64,000 nucleotides of DNA, from contig JAEZCY010000374.1 in assembly GCA_023429845.1 (NCBI GenBank), positions 11,263 to 75,262 on the forward strand. The letters run 5' to 3'. Source of the DNA: Acidobacteriota bacterium. Its GTDB lineage: Bacteria > Acidobacteriota > Vicinamibacteria > Vicinamibacterales > Vicinamibacteraceae. Of this stretch, positions 1-8,987 are shown piece after piece. How positions within the stretch are numbered: position 1 is the stretch's first letter; each line of letters begins with the position of its first letter. The position numbers were made by a program, and so were the translations under genes. The notes under the pieces were generated by a model. That model saw nothing but the letters and a program-made list of their open reading frames with translations, was not told the DNA's origin and ran no database searches.

Positions 1-43
1 GCAGGTCAGGCTGCCGATTGCCCCCGCACCTGCCCGTTGACGC

Positions 44-1306
44 CTACTCGCCCGACGGCTCGGCGCCGTTCTCGCCGTTGACGACCGTCGCCAGCTGCGT
101 GGCGAGCTGCTTCAGGAACAACCCCACGTCCGTGACGACGCCCACCGTCTGCGCAGACCCACGGTCGGACAGCTTGGTGACGACGGCGGGGTTGATGTCC
201 ACGCAGACCACCTTCACCCACGACGGCAGCATGTTGCCGACACCAATGGCGTGGAGCATCGACGACAGCATCACGACGAGGCCGGCGCCCTCCAGCAGGT
301 GGGCGTAGCGTTCCTGCGCCTCCACCAGATCCATCACCGTGTCGCGCAGCGGCCCGTCGTCTCGGATGCTGCCGGCGAGCACGAACGGCACGCGGTGGGT
401 CACGAGGTCGTACATCACCCCGCTCGTCAGCACGCCACCATCCACGGCCGGGACGATCCCACCCGCACGATTGACGCGGTTGATCGCCTTCATGTGGTGC
501 TTGTGCCCTTCGTGCACGGGGGTGCCCTGAGACAGGTCCACGCCGAGGGACGTGCCGAAGAAGCACGACTCGATGTCGTGAACGGCGATGGCGTTACCGG
601 CCAGCATCGCATCCACCCAGCCATCACGGATGAGCTGCGAGAAGTACGGCGCGCCTCCCGTGTGGACCACCACCGGCCCGGCCACGAAGACGATGCGCTC
701 GCCCCGCGTCCGAACGTCGCGCATCACCTGCGCGATGCGCGACACGGTGGCCTCGACGCGGCGTTCCGACGAGATCTCGTTGGCCATGAAGGCGAAGTGC
801 TGGCGGTCGCGCTCCTGGAACTCCGGAACGATGCGGATGCCGTCGGTGCCGCAGACCACCAGGTCGCCCTTGCGTACGTCACGCAGCTTGCGGCAGGTGG
901 CGCGCGTGCCGCCGTCGGTGATCACCACGATGGCGTCCATGCGCTGGTGCTGGACGTCCAGCCATCTCCCGTCGATGCGAACGGCGGTGCGGTGATTGGT
1001 GGTGGAGTAGAAGTCCTCGGGGACGGCCCCGTCCATGTCGGCCTCCCGCACCAACGCATCCTGCTGAAGGACGGGGGCGCACCCGAGCGGCAGCAATGCG
1101 CCGAGGATGCGATCGAGGATGTCGGGAGTGGCGGCCGACACCCGCATCACGAGTTCGGAGGCATCCTCGTTCGTGCGTCCGATTTCGAAGCGCTCCACCT
1201 CGAACGCCCCCTCGTGCGCGATGACGGCATCGAAGATCGTGTTCAGGAGCCCTGAGTCGATCAGGTGGCCGCGCGCCTCGACGACAGCCGACGTCGTGTC
1301 TTTCAT
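44..1306 (-). CDS. Archaeal-type ornithine cyclodeaminase / LOR-SDH family protein (TIGR00300-like)
   Basis: 420-residue cytoplasmic protein of the family that includes archaeal ornithine cyclodeaminase and the C-terminal domain of cyanobacterial ArgZ/AgrE. Known members convert ornithine to proline and ammonia with NAD. The N-terminus carries the family's EVRGHLIDSGLL-like opening (here VEARGHLIDSGLLNTIFD, about residues 8-25), then the GRTNEDAS motif. The C-terminal half has the Rossmann-like stretch FVAGPVVVHTGG followed by DAMLAGNAIAVHD. I chose the ATG at MKDTT because family homology begins directly after it; an upstream in-frame ATG would add 15 unrelated residues. It is a single-domain protein without the arginine-dihydrolase half of ArgZ. 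It is transcribed divergently from the TonB receptor. Substrate is inferred from the family; family assignment is confident. Confidence 0.85.
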   Translation of the reverse strand: MKDTTSAVVEARGHLIDSGLLNTIFDAVIAHEGAFEVERFEIGRTNEDASELVMRVSAATPDILDRILGALLPLGCAPVLQQDALVREADMDGAVPEDFYSTTNHRTAVRIDGRWLDVQHQRMDAIVVITDGGTRATCRKLRDVRKGDLVVCGTDGIRIVPEFQERDRQHFAFMANEISSERRVEATVSRIAQVMRDVRTRGERIVFVAGPVVVHTGGAPYFSQLIRDGWVDAMLAGNAIAVHDIESCFFGTSLGVDLSQGTPVHEGHKHHMKAINRVNRAGGIVPAVDGGVLTSGVMYDLVTHRVPFVLAGSIRDDGPLRDTVMDLVEAQERYAHLLEGAGLVVMLSSMLHAIGVGNMLPSWVKVVCVDINPAVVTKLSDRGSAQTVGVVTDVGLFLKQLATQLATVVNGENGAEPSGE

Positions 1307-1370
1307 GACGGCAGAGTAGGGCAATCGGGGGAGGAACGCACGGCGTATCACGTCATTCGCACCAGCGTGC

Positions 1371-1399
1371 TTGAAAGTCGCGGCCGTTATCCGTACCCT
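1371..1399 (+). promoter_or_regulatory. Candidate sigma-70 promoter of the TonB receptor gene
   Basis: TTGAAA and TACCCT hexamers are separated by exactly 17 bases and lie about 30 bases upstream of the receptor ATG. The -35 is close to consensus, while the -10 keeps only the first, second and last consensus bases. The site sits in the 121-base gap between two divergent genes. In GC-rich DNA this match could be chance. Confidence 0.3.
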
Positions 1400-1427
1400 T
1401 CCTCATCTGTTCATCAGGGGAGGGACA

Positions 1428-4400
1428 ATGGGATCTCATTTCCGAAGAGCTGCCACAGGTCTGCTGTGTGCGCTCTGCGTGCTGGTGATCACAGCATCAC
1501 CAGCGTCGGCGCAGGTCGGCTTGTCGACCATGACCGGGATTGCGTCGGACTCGCAGGGCGCCGCGGTTCCGGGCGTCACGGTCACCGCCACGAACACGGC
1601 CACGAACGTGCCGTACACGGGCGTCAGCACGGAAGCCGGCGCCTACACGATCACCGGCTTGCCGGTGGGCACCTACACGGTGCGGTTCGAGCTGGCCGGC
1701 TTCAAGTCCGTGCAGTCCACGGTGGCGCTCGCGGCCGGCCAGACCGCCCGCATCGACGCCCGGATGGAGGTCGGTGAGCTCACCGAGAGCGTGGAAGTGG
1801 TCGCAACCGGCGCCATCCTGCAGACCGAGAACGCTGTCGTGGGCGCCACGTTCCAACAGGAGCAGGTGGAGAAGCTGCCGCTCCAGGGACGCAACGTCTC
1901 GGCGACCACGCTCTACACGGCAGGTGTGACGGTACCGTCTCCCGGGAACATGAATTCCCTGAAGGGCCAGGGTGCGCGTCCGTACGTCAACGGCCAGCGC
2001 GAGCAGGCAAACAACTTCACGATCGACGGTATCGACTCGAACGATCCCACCGACAACCTGATCGCGTACCAGCCGAGCCCGGATGCCGTGGAGCAGGTGA
2101 GCGTCGAGACCAACAACTACTCGCCCGAGATGGGCAACGTGGCCGGCGCGAGCGTCAACATGGTGATCAAGTCGGGCACCAACGACATCCGCGGCAACGC
2201 GTTCTACTACTGGCGCGACAACGAGCTTGCGGCGACGCCGTGGGCGACCAACCGCGCGGGTGGCCGCAAGGCGGAGCTCTCGCGCAAGGTGTTCGGCGGC
2301 ACGCTTGGCGGACCGGTCGTCCGTGGCAAGCTGTTCTGGTTCGCTGACTACTCGGGGGGCCGACACGACAACCCGCCCGCCGACTCGTTCGCCACGGTCA
2401 TTCCCGATGCGTGGCGCAACGGCGACCTGAGCAGCCTCCTGCCGGGGATCCAGCTGCGGGATCCGGTCACCGGTGAGAACTTCCCGAACAACCAGATTCC
2501 GGTGAGCCGCTTCAGCCCGTTCGCGCGCAACCTGCTCGCCAACGAGGCGCTCTACCCGCGCGCCAACGTGGATCGCCCGCTGAGCGACTTCCGGCAGAAC
2601 TACCGCGGCCAGAGCGCCTCCAGCGAGGAGATCAACCAGTTCGACATCAAGCTCGACTGGAACGCGTCGGCCAACGACAAGGTGTACGTGCGCTACTCGC
2701 AGCAGGCCAACGAGTCGCGCACCGAGTCGACCGCGATGCCGCTGCAGTTCGGCAGCCTCGGCGACAACCCCTTCTGGAGCATCGGCGCCAACTGGAACCG
2801 CATCTTCGGCAGGAACGTCGTCAACGACGTCCTCGTCGGCTACAACGCCAACCAGTTCAACAGCACGCCGCTCGACCTGCGCGGGCTCGGTCCACTCAAC
2901 AACCAGCTCGGCATCGGCGGGTCGCAGCCCATCCCCGGTCTCACCGAGGTTCGCATCGGCAACAACGTGTCGAACATCGGCACGACCGGCGGTGCGAGCA
3001 ACATGAACAACGGCGTGTTCCAGTTGAACGAGCGGCTCACGTGGCTCAAGGGTCGCCACACGCTGAAGTTCGGCGGATCCTGGAACCACTACATCGCAGA
3101 GCGCTACTACGCCGGCAACAACGGCGTCCTGGGCTACATCGCCTACGGCGGTTCGTACACCCGCGCCGCCTTTGCCGACTTCCTGCTCGACTACGTGTCC
3201 AGCAAGGGGCGCGGATCGCTCTCCGAGCCGTGGACGCACTACCAGGACCGGTTCGCGTTCTATGCGGGAGACGACTTCAAGGCGACCAATGACCTGACGC
3301 TCAATCTGGCGCTGCGCTGGGGCAACACCACGCCGTTCGTCGAGAAGGACGACCGCCAGGCGAACTTCTCCCTGACCGACCTCTCGCAGCAGTTCGCGGG
3401 CCGCGACGGCAACAGCCGCGCGCTCTATGAGCCGTACTACGACGGTTGGGAGCCGCGTCTCGGCTTCGCCTACCGCCGAGGCGACAAGTGGGTGTTCCGC
3501 GGCGGCTACGGCATCACGCAGTACCAGGAGGGCACGGGCGCCAACCTGCGGCTGCCGCTCAACCCGCCGTTCTTCTTCGAGTCGCAGACCGACTGGGCGT
3601 ACTCGGCCGCCAACCCCACCAACGCCGGCACGATCGCGACCGGGTTCGAGGGCTTGCAGGCGCTGGACGGCATCTCGGGCCAGCTTCGCGTGTGGGACCC
3701 GAACCTGCGTCCGCAGTTCACCCAGCAGTACAACGTGTTCGTCGAGTACCTGCTCGGCTCGCGCTCGTCGATCAACGTCGGCTACGTCGGCAACCGGTCG
3801 AAGTACCTCGTGGCGCCGATCGAGGGCAACCAGCCGCTGCCCGGCGAGGGTGACCCCAGCACGTGGTTGCCGCTGCAGCAGCGTCGTCCGCTGTACCAGT
3901 ACAACCCGCTGGTGACCAACATCGCCACCACGTCGCCGGCGGCTCGGTCGGACTACAACGCCCTCCAGACGACCTTCAAGCAGCGCCTGTGGAACGGCCT
4001 CGACTTCGTGGCCAACTACACGCTGAGCAAGGCGATGTCCAACAACCTCGGCTACTACGGCACGGGCGGCGTTGCGTCCGAGGGCGCATATCCCGTCAAC
4101 AGCCGCGACATCGACATGAACTACGGAAGGGCGTTCTTCGACGCGCGCCACATCGTTTCGGTGGCGGGCAGCTATGCGATCCCGGTCGGCATCGACCGCC
4201 AGTTCGGCTCGGACATGAACCGCGCGCTCGACGCGATCGTCGGCGGGTGGGACGTGAGCTTCGCCTTTACCGCACACTCGGGCTATCCGATCACGGTGCA
4301 GGACAGTTCGAACCCGTCGCTCCAGATCACGCGGTCGACGCAGTGGCCCGACCTGGTAGGCAATCCGGTTCCCTCGAGTCAGTCCATCGACAACTGGCTG

Positions 4401-4682
4401 AACCGCGACGCGTTCCGCTCGGCTGCCCCGGGGCAGTTCGGCAACGCGGGCGTGGGCGTGGCTGACGCACCGGGCTATTGGAACGTGGACTTCTCACTGA
4501 GCAAGCGGTTCGCCACGTTCGGCCGCCAGTACTTCCTGATCCGCGGCGAGGCCTACAACCTCTTCAACCACCCGAACTTCGGGCCGCCCGATCGCAACAT
4601 CCAGAGCCAGAACTTCGGCACGATCACGAGCGTGGTCAACCCACCGCGCGAGATCCAGCTCGTGTTGAAGTACTTCTTCTAG
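1428..4682 (+). CDS. TonB-dependent outer-membrane receptor with carboxypeptidase-regulatory-like N-domain
   Basis: 1084-residue outer-membrane transporter of the acidobacterial type. A signal peptide ends at ASPASAQ (about residue 28). A carboxypeptidase-D-regulatory-like beta domain follows at about 30-110 (GVTVTATNTATN, AGAYTITGLPVGTYTVRFE), then the plug at about 120-260 (containing VNGQREQANNFTIDGIDSND) and a long beta-barrel rich in alternating aromatic strands. It ends in a terminal Phe (LVLKYFF), as expected for BamA recognition. The ATG at MGSHFRR has a strong AGGGGAGGG ribosome site just upstream. No partner SusD, TonB or ExbBD lies nearby, so the substrate cannot be inferred. Receptors of this shape in Acidobacteria are usually annotated as Oar-like or carbohydrate/peptide uptake proteins. 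Confidence 0.93.
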   Translation: MGSHFRRAATGLLCALCVLVITASPASAQVGLSTMTGIASDSQGAAVPGVTVTATNTATNVPYTGVSTEAGAYTITGLPVGTYTVRFELAGFKSVQSTVALAAGQTARIDARMEVGELTESVEVVATGAILQTENAVVGATFQQEQVEKLPLQGRNVSATTLYTAGVTVPSPGNMNSLKGQGARPYVNGQREQANNFTIDGIDSNDPTDNLIAYQPSPDAVEQVSVETNNYSPEMGNVAGASVNMVIKSGTNDIRGNAFYYWRDNELAATPWATNRAGGRKAELSRKVFGGTLGGPVVRGKLFWFADYSGGRHDNPPADSFATVIPDAWRNGDLSSLLPGIQLRDPVTGENFPNNQIPVSRFSPFARNLLANEALYPRANVDRPLSDFRQNYRGQSASSEEINQFDIKLDWNASANDKVYVRYSQQANESRTESTAMPLQFGSLGDNPFWSIGANWNRIFGRNVVNDVLVGYNANQFNSTPLDLRGLGPLNNQLGIGGSQPIPGLTEVRIGNNVSNIGTTGGASNMNNGVFQLNERLTWLKGRHTLKFGGSWNHYIAERYYAGNNGVLGYIAYGGSYTRAAFADFLLDYVSSKGRGSLSEPWTHYQDRFAFYAGDDFKATNDLTLNLALRWGNTTPFVEKDDRQANFSLTDLSQQFAGRDGNSRALYEPYYDGWEPRLGFAYRRGDKWVFRGGYGITQYQEGTGANLRLPLNPPFFFESQTDWAYSAANPTNAGTIATGFEGLQALDGISGQLRVWDPNLRPQFTQQYNVFVEYLLGSRSSINVGYVGNRSKYLVAPIEGNQPLPGEGDPSTWLPLQQRRPLYQYNPLVTNIATTSPAARSDYNALQTTFKQRLWNGLDFVANYTLSKAMSNNLGYYGTGGVASEGAYPVNSRDIDMNYGRAFFDARHIVSVAGSYAIPVGIDRQFGSDMNRALDAIVGGWDVSFAFTAHSGYPITVQDSSNPSLQITRSTQWPDLVGNPVPSSQSIDNWLNRDAFRSAAPGQFGNAGVGVADAPGYWNVDFSLSKRFATFGRQYFLIRGEAYNLFNHPNFGPPDRNIQSQNFGTITSVVNPPREIQLVLKYFF

Positions 4683-4687
4683 AGGAG

Positions 4688-4718
4688 CGTGGGGGCAGCT
4701 CCCAGAGCTGCCCCTACG
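4688..4718. terminator. Strong hairpin between convergent genes (bidirectional terminator or REP-like)
   Basis: GGGGCAGCTC and GAGCTGCCCC form a perfect 10-bp stem with a CCA loop. Outward pairing, including wobble pairs, extends it to about 14 bp. It sits 8 bases after the receptor stop and 19 before the stop of the converging propeller gene. There is no T-tract, so intrinsic termination is uncertain; the palindrome may belong to an intergenic repeat family. Confidence 0.5.
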
Positions 4719-4736
4719 TTCCAGCGCGCCTTACCT

Positions 4737-5840
4737 TCAGCTTTCCCTCACGCCGCCGCCGAAGGAGTTGCCGGCGGCCACCGGGCGCCTGCCTTCGAAG
4801 TCCACCTCCAGCAGCTTCTCGCTGCCGACCTCGCGGCCGGCTTCGTCGCGCAGGCTCTTCACCAACGCCTTCGTCCCGACGTCGAAGACCTCGCCGGTGG
4901 ACGGCCAGGCGTGCGCGCCGTCGAGGCTGAACGTGATCCAGCCAGGCTGATCGCGCACCTTCAGCGTCGTCACCTGCCGTGGCGGCATCACGGTGTTGTC
5001 GAATACGTGCAGCGCCAGGTTGTGGCCGTCGCACACCCACAGCTCCTTCTCGTCGGGCGTCAGGCCGATGCCGTGGCTCGGACAGGCGTGACGCGCGACG
5101 GGGCCCTTCTCGTATCCCTTCACGACCACCTGGTGCAGCACCTTGCCGGTACGGAGATCGCCCACCTCGAACCCGAGCAGGTCGTTCACGTTCACGTAGC
5201 AGTGGGTCTGCGCCGCGTTCACGGTGAACGGACGGACCGCAGCCGAGAACGGACCGATCGTGCCCATCACCTCGTGCGTCGTCGCGTCCACGACGGTGAG
5301 GTGCGGCGATGCGAGGCCTTCGAGGTACACGCGTGAGCCGTCGGGCGACCACAGCGTGTTGTGCGCGCGCGAGTTCAGGACGACCTTCCTTCTTGTCTCG
5401 CCCGTGAGTCCGTCCACGACGTTCCAGTGGGGCCCCTCGAACGACGGCACATAGAGCGTGCGGCCGTCAGGCGATACCGACAGGCGATCGCAGCCGCCCT
5501 CGGGCGCCACGTCCCAGAGCACGCGATCCGTCGCCAGTTCGATGCACGCGAGCCGCTTGATCGTGCTCACCCACAGCCGGCCCGTAGCCGCACTCGCCGC
5601 GACGCCCTTGACGTTGTCGGCCTGCGTCCCATCGGGCACCGGCCACGTCGGGATGCGCCTGACGAACGCGTAGTCGCGATCGATGTCGTACACGAGCACG
5701 CCGACGCCGCCGTACTGCTGGTAGTTCCGGATGCCTGGTTGGGCGATGTAGAGGAAGCGTCGCCGCGCTGGTTGCGCAAGCGTCAGCGAGCCCGCCGCGA
5801 CCAATCCGCCAGCCGCCGCCAGGAAATGCCGTCTGTTCAT
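4737..5840 (-). CDS. Tat-exported YVTN-type beta-propeller protein
   Basis: 367-residue exported beta-propeller. The N-terminus MNRRHFLAAAGG is a twin-arginine signal (RR followed by hydrophobic FLAAAGGLVAAG), so the protein is probably folded before export to the periplasm. The rest consists of repeated blades of the YVTN/NHL-like kind: RLSVSPDGRTLYVPSF, TLWSPDGSRVYLEG, HGIGLTPDEKELWVCDG and WITFSLDGAHAWPS each carry the SPDG/TPDE turn and a following strand. Such propellers bind proteins or ligands, and a few are dehydrogenase-like, but no cofactor motif is visible. It converges on the TonB receptor, with the hairpin above between them. Function unknown. Confidence 0.8.
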   Translation of the reverse strand: MNRRHFLAAAGGLVAAGSLTLAQPARRRFLYIAQPGIRNYQQYGGVGVLVYDIDRDYAFVRRIPTWPVPDGTQADNVKGVAASAATGRLWVSTIKRLACIELATDRVLWDVAPEGGCDRLSVSPDGRTLYVPSFEGPHWNVVDGLTGETRRKVVLNSRAHNTLWSPDGSRVYLEGLASPHLTVVDATTHEVMGTIGPFSAAVRPFTVNAAQTHCYVNVNDLLGFEVGDLRTGKVLHQVVVKGYEKGPVARHACPSHGIGLTPDEKELWVCDGHNLALHVFDNTVMPPRQVTTLKVRDQPGWITFSLDGAHAWPSTGEVFDVGTKALVKSLRDEAGREVGSEKLLEVDFEGRRPVAAGNSFGGGVRES

Positions 5841-5916
5841 GCTGTTGCTCCGGTTGCCGCCGATCATATCGAACCACCGGCGACGGCTACGACTCTGATT
5901 GGCGAATCGGAAAGCC

Positions 5917-5960
5917 GAAATGCGCTCACGACGTCGGGCATCCCCGAGCACTCGCATTTC
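5917..5960. repeat. Imperfect palindrome, diverged copy A of an AT-richer intergenic repeat
   Basis: GAAATGCG and CGCATTTC form perfect 8-base arms about 30 bases apart. The element lies in the 234-base gap between divergent propeller and thioesterase genes. Its right flank (ATTTC followed by CCAACATCGAATTTC) resembles the right arms of the copies near 6.6 and 40.1 kb. Confidence 0.45.
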
Positions 5961-6074
5961 AAATCTCCAACATCGAATTTCAGCCGTCGGGTATCGCTGA
6001 CCCGGCCGGCGCCCGTTCGCAGCCGTCGCGCCCTGCCCGACGGGCGACACTCGCGGCCATGGCATCATGCGCGC

Positions 6075-6536
6075 GTGACGCAGAGCCTGCAGGAACGCTA
6101 CGCGCCGTCGAGCATCTGTTACGGCTGCGGTCCCGCGAACGACCAAGGGCTCCACGTTCGCAGCATGGTCCACGGTGACGCCGTCGTCGCCGACTGGACA
6201 CCGGCACGCCACCATGAGGCGTTCCCCGGCGTGGTCAACGGCGGCATCATCGGCACGATCCTCGACTGCCACTGCAACTGGACCGCGGCGTGGCACCTCA
6301 TGCGGCAGCGTGGCCTTGGCCAACCGCCGTGTACGGTCACCGCGAGCTACACGATCGAGATGAAACGCCCGACGCCGAGCGGCGGTCTGCTCCACCTCGT
6401 CGCGCGCATCGTCGACGTCACCGGCGACAGATGCACGGTCGAGGGCGCCCTGCAGGCCGAAGGGCGGATCACCGCCACGTGTCGCGGAGTGTTCGTCGCG
6501 GTCAGGCCTGGCCACCCGGCGTATCACCGCTGGTAG
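6075..6536 (+). CDS. PaaI-family hotdog-fold thioesterase
   Basis: 153-residue cytoplasmic hotdog protein, probably an acyl-CoA thioesterase. The start is a GTG, giving (M)TQSLQERYAPSS, and is the only start that fits the family's usual length. CYGCGPANDQGLHVR at about residues 15-29 is the characteristic N-terminal loop. HHEAFPGVVNGGIIGTILDC holds the hotdog helix with the conserved GVVNGG (family consensus HGGxxxxLLD; here N replaces H). CTVTASYTIEMKRPTP and VEGALQAEGRITATCRGVFVAV are the core strands. PaaI-like enzymes act on varied acyl-CoA esters; nothing nearby fixes the substrate. It converges with the export operon across a palindromic repeat. Confidence 0.82.
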   Translation: MTQSLQERYAPSSICYGCGPANDQGLHVRSMVHGDAVVADWTPARHHEAFPGVVNGGIIGTILDCHCNWTAAWHLMRQRGLGQPPCTVTASYTIEMKRPTPSGGLLHLVARIVDVTGDRCTVEGALQAEGRITATCRGVFVAVRPGHPAYHRW

Positions 6537-6546
6537 AGGCGGGCAA

Positions 6547-6630
6547 GAAATTGGGAATTGGCAATCGGAAATGGCCAATGCCTCGAGACGCGCGACGCCG
6601 CGAGCATTTCACATCCCTATTTCCAACTGC
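6547..6630. repeat. AT-richer imperfect palindrome, copy B
   Basis: Left arm GGAAATGGCCAATGCCTCGA and right arm CGAGCATTTCACATCCCTAT followed by TTCC pair imperfectly around a short GC-rich loop, with AATTGG/CCAA-type flanks. The element is clearly related to the copy near 40.1 kb. It fills the gap between the converging thioesterase and permease genes and is much lower in GC than its surroundings. Confidence 0.55.
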
Positions 6631-6639
6631 CGGTTCAAC

Positions 6640-7827
6640 TCAGAGCTCCCGCAGCGCGTTGACGATGGGGAGGCGGGCGGCTCGAATCGCCGGCAGAACG
6701 CCCCCGAGCAGGCCCATCACGATCGCGCAGAACAGTCCCTGCGCCAGCAGGCTCGGAGTGACGCGGAACGCGAAGGCCACCTGGCTGAAGGACTGGAAGT
6801 TCATCGTGGACGTCTGGAACCCGTCGAAGACCGCCCAGGCGAGCAGTCCGCCGACGACCCCGCCGGCGAGCGCGAGCACCGTGGACTCGGCGAGCACCGA
6901 CGTCACGATCGCGAGCGCGCCGAAACCGAGGGCCCGCAGCGTGGCGATCTCGCGCGTTCGGCTGGCCACCGCGTTGTACATCGTGTTCACCGCGCCGAAC
7001 ACGGCGCCGATTCCCATCAGCCCGGCGATCACGAAGCCGATCGTGCGGATGATGGTCTGCAGCACCGTGGACTGGTCGGCAAGGTAGTCTGTCTCGCGCT
7101 CAGCCATCACGTTGAGCCGCGGGTCGGCCGCGAGCGCGGTGCGGAAGGTGTCCAGCGATTCCTCGCGTTCGAGCTGCACGTACACGGATTGGAACGAGTC
7201 GCCGCGGCGGTAGGCACCCTGCAGCACGCGTGCGTCGCACCAGACCTCGGATTCGGAAATCGATCCGTCGGCCTCGAAGATGCCGACCACCCGCCACACG
7301 TTCTCTCCCCAGCGGACGTCGCTGCCGAGCGTCAACCCGACGAACTGTCCCGCTGCCGCGCGGCCGACGATGATCTCGTTCCGGCCCGGCTCGAAGCGCC
7401 GGCCCTCGACGAGCCGCAGCCGCGGCCGGACGTCGAACGCGGGCGACTCCACACCGCGCAGCGGCAGGTTGGCGTCGCTTCCCGTCGAATGCTTCGGGTG
7501 ACTGACGATGACGAAGAGCTCCGCGGACGCGACCGGGCCGTCGGCGCCGCGTGCCACGCCGGGCGCGTCCTTGATGATCTGCGTGGTGTCGCGCATGAGG
7601 ATGCTCGAGAGCTCCGAGTCGGTGCCGGCGCGCATGACGATTGCCGTCCGCGGATCGCCGGCCGTCGTCATGGCGGCGCGGAATCCTTGCGCAATCGAGA
7701 GCACGGCGACGAACACGACCACCACGCCCGCGATGCCGACGATGGCGACGATGGAGGAACCGAGCCGCTGCGGGATGCTGCGGATGTTGACGAGCGTGAT
7801 GGCGAGTATCTGGGACAGTGCCTGCAT
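6640..7827 (-). CDS. MacB/FtsX-type ABC permease (second of two)
   Basis: 395-residue inner-membrane permease. TM1 is at about residues 20-45 (SSIVAIVGIAGVVVVFVAVL). A large periplasmic MacB-PCD-like domain follows at about 50-265, containing ARVLQGAYRRGDSFQSVYVQ. Three C-terminal helices form the FtsX domain, with the signature NTMYNAVASRTREIATLRAL and the end GVLPAIRAARLPIVNALREL. It is the last gene of the adaptor-ATPase-permease-permease operon and starts 5 bases after the first permease. A GTG nine bases further upstream would give the same 4-base GTGA overlap seen at the previous junction and is an alternative start. With the first permease it probably forms a heterodimer exporting lipids, peptides or drugs to the adaptor. 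Confidence 0.88.
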   Translation of the reverse strand: MQALSQILAITLVNIRSIPQRLGSSIVAIVGIAGVVVVFVAVLSIAQGFRAAMTTAGDPRTAIVMRAGTDSELSSILMRDTTQIIKDAPGVARGADGPVASAELFVIVSHPKHSTGSDANLPLRGVESPAFDVRPRLRLVEGRRFEPGRNEIIVGRAAAGQFVGLTLGSDVRWGENVWRVVGIFEADGSISESEVWCDARVLQGAYRRGDSFQSVYVQLEREESLDTFRTALAADPRLNVMAERETDYLADQSTVLQTIIRTIGFVIAGLMGIGAVFGAVNTMYNAVASRTREIATLRALGFGALAIVTSVLAESTVLALAGGVVGGLLAWAVFDGFQTSTMNFQSFSQVAFAFRVTPSLLAQGLFCAIVMGLLGGVLPAIRAARLPIVNALREL

Positions 7828-7832
7828 GTCGG

Positions 7833-8987
7833 TCACCCCTGCCGCCTGAGTGCGTCCACGATCCGGAGCCGGCTGGCCTGCCAGGCGGGCAGCAGCCCGG
7901 CTGCAAGTCCGAGCGCCAGAATCAGACACACGCCGAGGACGATGTCGCGTGTCGGCAGGAAGAACGCCGGCAGCATCCCGCCTGTCGGGTCGCCGTTCTG
8001 CGTGACGATCCACGCGATCAGCAGCCCCGCGCTGCCCCCAAGCACCGCAAGCACCACGGACTCGAGCAGCACCAGCGCGAGCAGGTGCCCGTCCGTGAAG
8101 CCGAGCGTCTTCATCACGGCGAGTTCGTTGGTGCGCTCGCGCACCGCCTGACCCATCGTGTTGGCCGCCACGAGCAGCATCGTGAACAGCACTGCGGCGA
8201 GAATCGCCATCAGGATGGAGCCGATGTCGCCGATCTGGCTGGCGAATGCCTGTACGAACGCCTTCTCGGTGGACGTCTTCGTCTCGGCCGACGAGTTGGC
8301 GAACAGCGCATCGAGGCGTCCCGCGACGTCCTCGGACTGCTGCGGATCCGCGACGCGGATGGTGTACCAGCCCGTGAGGTCCTTGCCGAAGGTGCGCGTC
8401 TCGTTCAGGTAGTCGTAGTGGAAGAAGAACTGGCTGGTGTCGGTGCCCTGAGTGGCGGCCTCGTAGATGCCGTCGATCGTGAACGTCCAGGGCGCGTCGT
8501 CCGACGTACGCCAGATCGTGCCCTGCAGCGGCACCCGATCGCCCACCTTCCATCCGAAGCGATCGGCGAGCGTGCGACCGACGATCGCGCCGGTGCGGTC
8601 GGCGTACCACGCCTTCTTCTCGGCGTCCGACAGCACGTACTCGGGGTACATCTGCAGCCACGCCTCGGGCTCCACGGCGAGCTGCGCGAAGAAGTTCTTC
8701 GGGTCCTGGTAGATCCCGCCGAACCAGCTCGAATGCGTGACCGCGGCCACGCCCGGCGCCGTCGCGATGCGCGCCTTGTAGGCCACGGGCAGCGGCTGGA
8801 TGAACGACACCTTCTGGATCATCACGAGCCGGTCCTGGCCGATCAGCTCCACACCCATGCCGAAGGCAACCTTGAGCGCCATCAGCGCGCCGAACAGCAC
8901 GAAGGCGACGAAGATGGAGAGCGCGGTGAACACCGTGCGGATCTTGCGGCGCATGAGGCTGCGCCAGACGAGCGGCAGGTACTTCAC
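7833..8987 (-). CDS. MacB/FtsX-type ABC permease (first of two)
   Basis: 384-residue inner-membrane permease with the same architecture as its downstream neighbour: an N-terminal helix (VFTALSIFVAFVLFGALMAL), a periplasmic domain to about residue 260, then three helices. It carries the FtsX signature NTMGQAVRERTNELAVMKTL and the end LLPAWQASRLRIVDALRRQG. The start is a GTG whose GTGA overlaps the ATPase stop codon, implying translational coupling. The periplasmic domain has little resemblance to that of the second permease, so the pair is heteromeric rather than a recent duplication. Substrate unknown. Confidence 0.88.
   Translation of the reverse strand: MKYLPLVWRSLMRRKIRTVFTALSIFVAFVLFGALMALKVAFGMGVELIGQDRLVMIQKVSFIQPLPVAYKARIATAPGVAAVTHSSWFGGIYQDPKNFFAQLAVEPEAWLQMYPEYVLSDAEKKAWYADRTGAIVGRTLADRFGWKVGDRVPLQGTIWRTSDDAPWTFTIDGIYEAATQGTDTSQFFFHYDYLNETRTFGKDLTGWYTIRVADPQQSEDVAGRLDALFANSSAETKTSTEKAFVQAFASQIGDIGSILMAILAAVLFTMLLVAANTMGQAVRERTNELAVMKTLGFTDGHLLALVLLESVVLAVLGGSAGLLIAWIVTQNGDPTGGMLPAFFLPTRDIVLGVCLILALGLAAGLLPAWQASRLRIVDALRRQG

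Noticed and set aside
1497..4277. Very long open frame (about 926 codons) antisense to the TonB receptor
   Set aside because: Its translation is dominated by Arg, Val, Ala and His with no family motifs, which is what the complement of GC-rich coding sequence gives; the sense frame has a clear receptor architecture.
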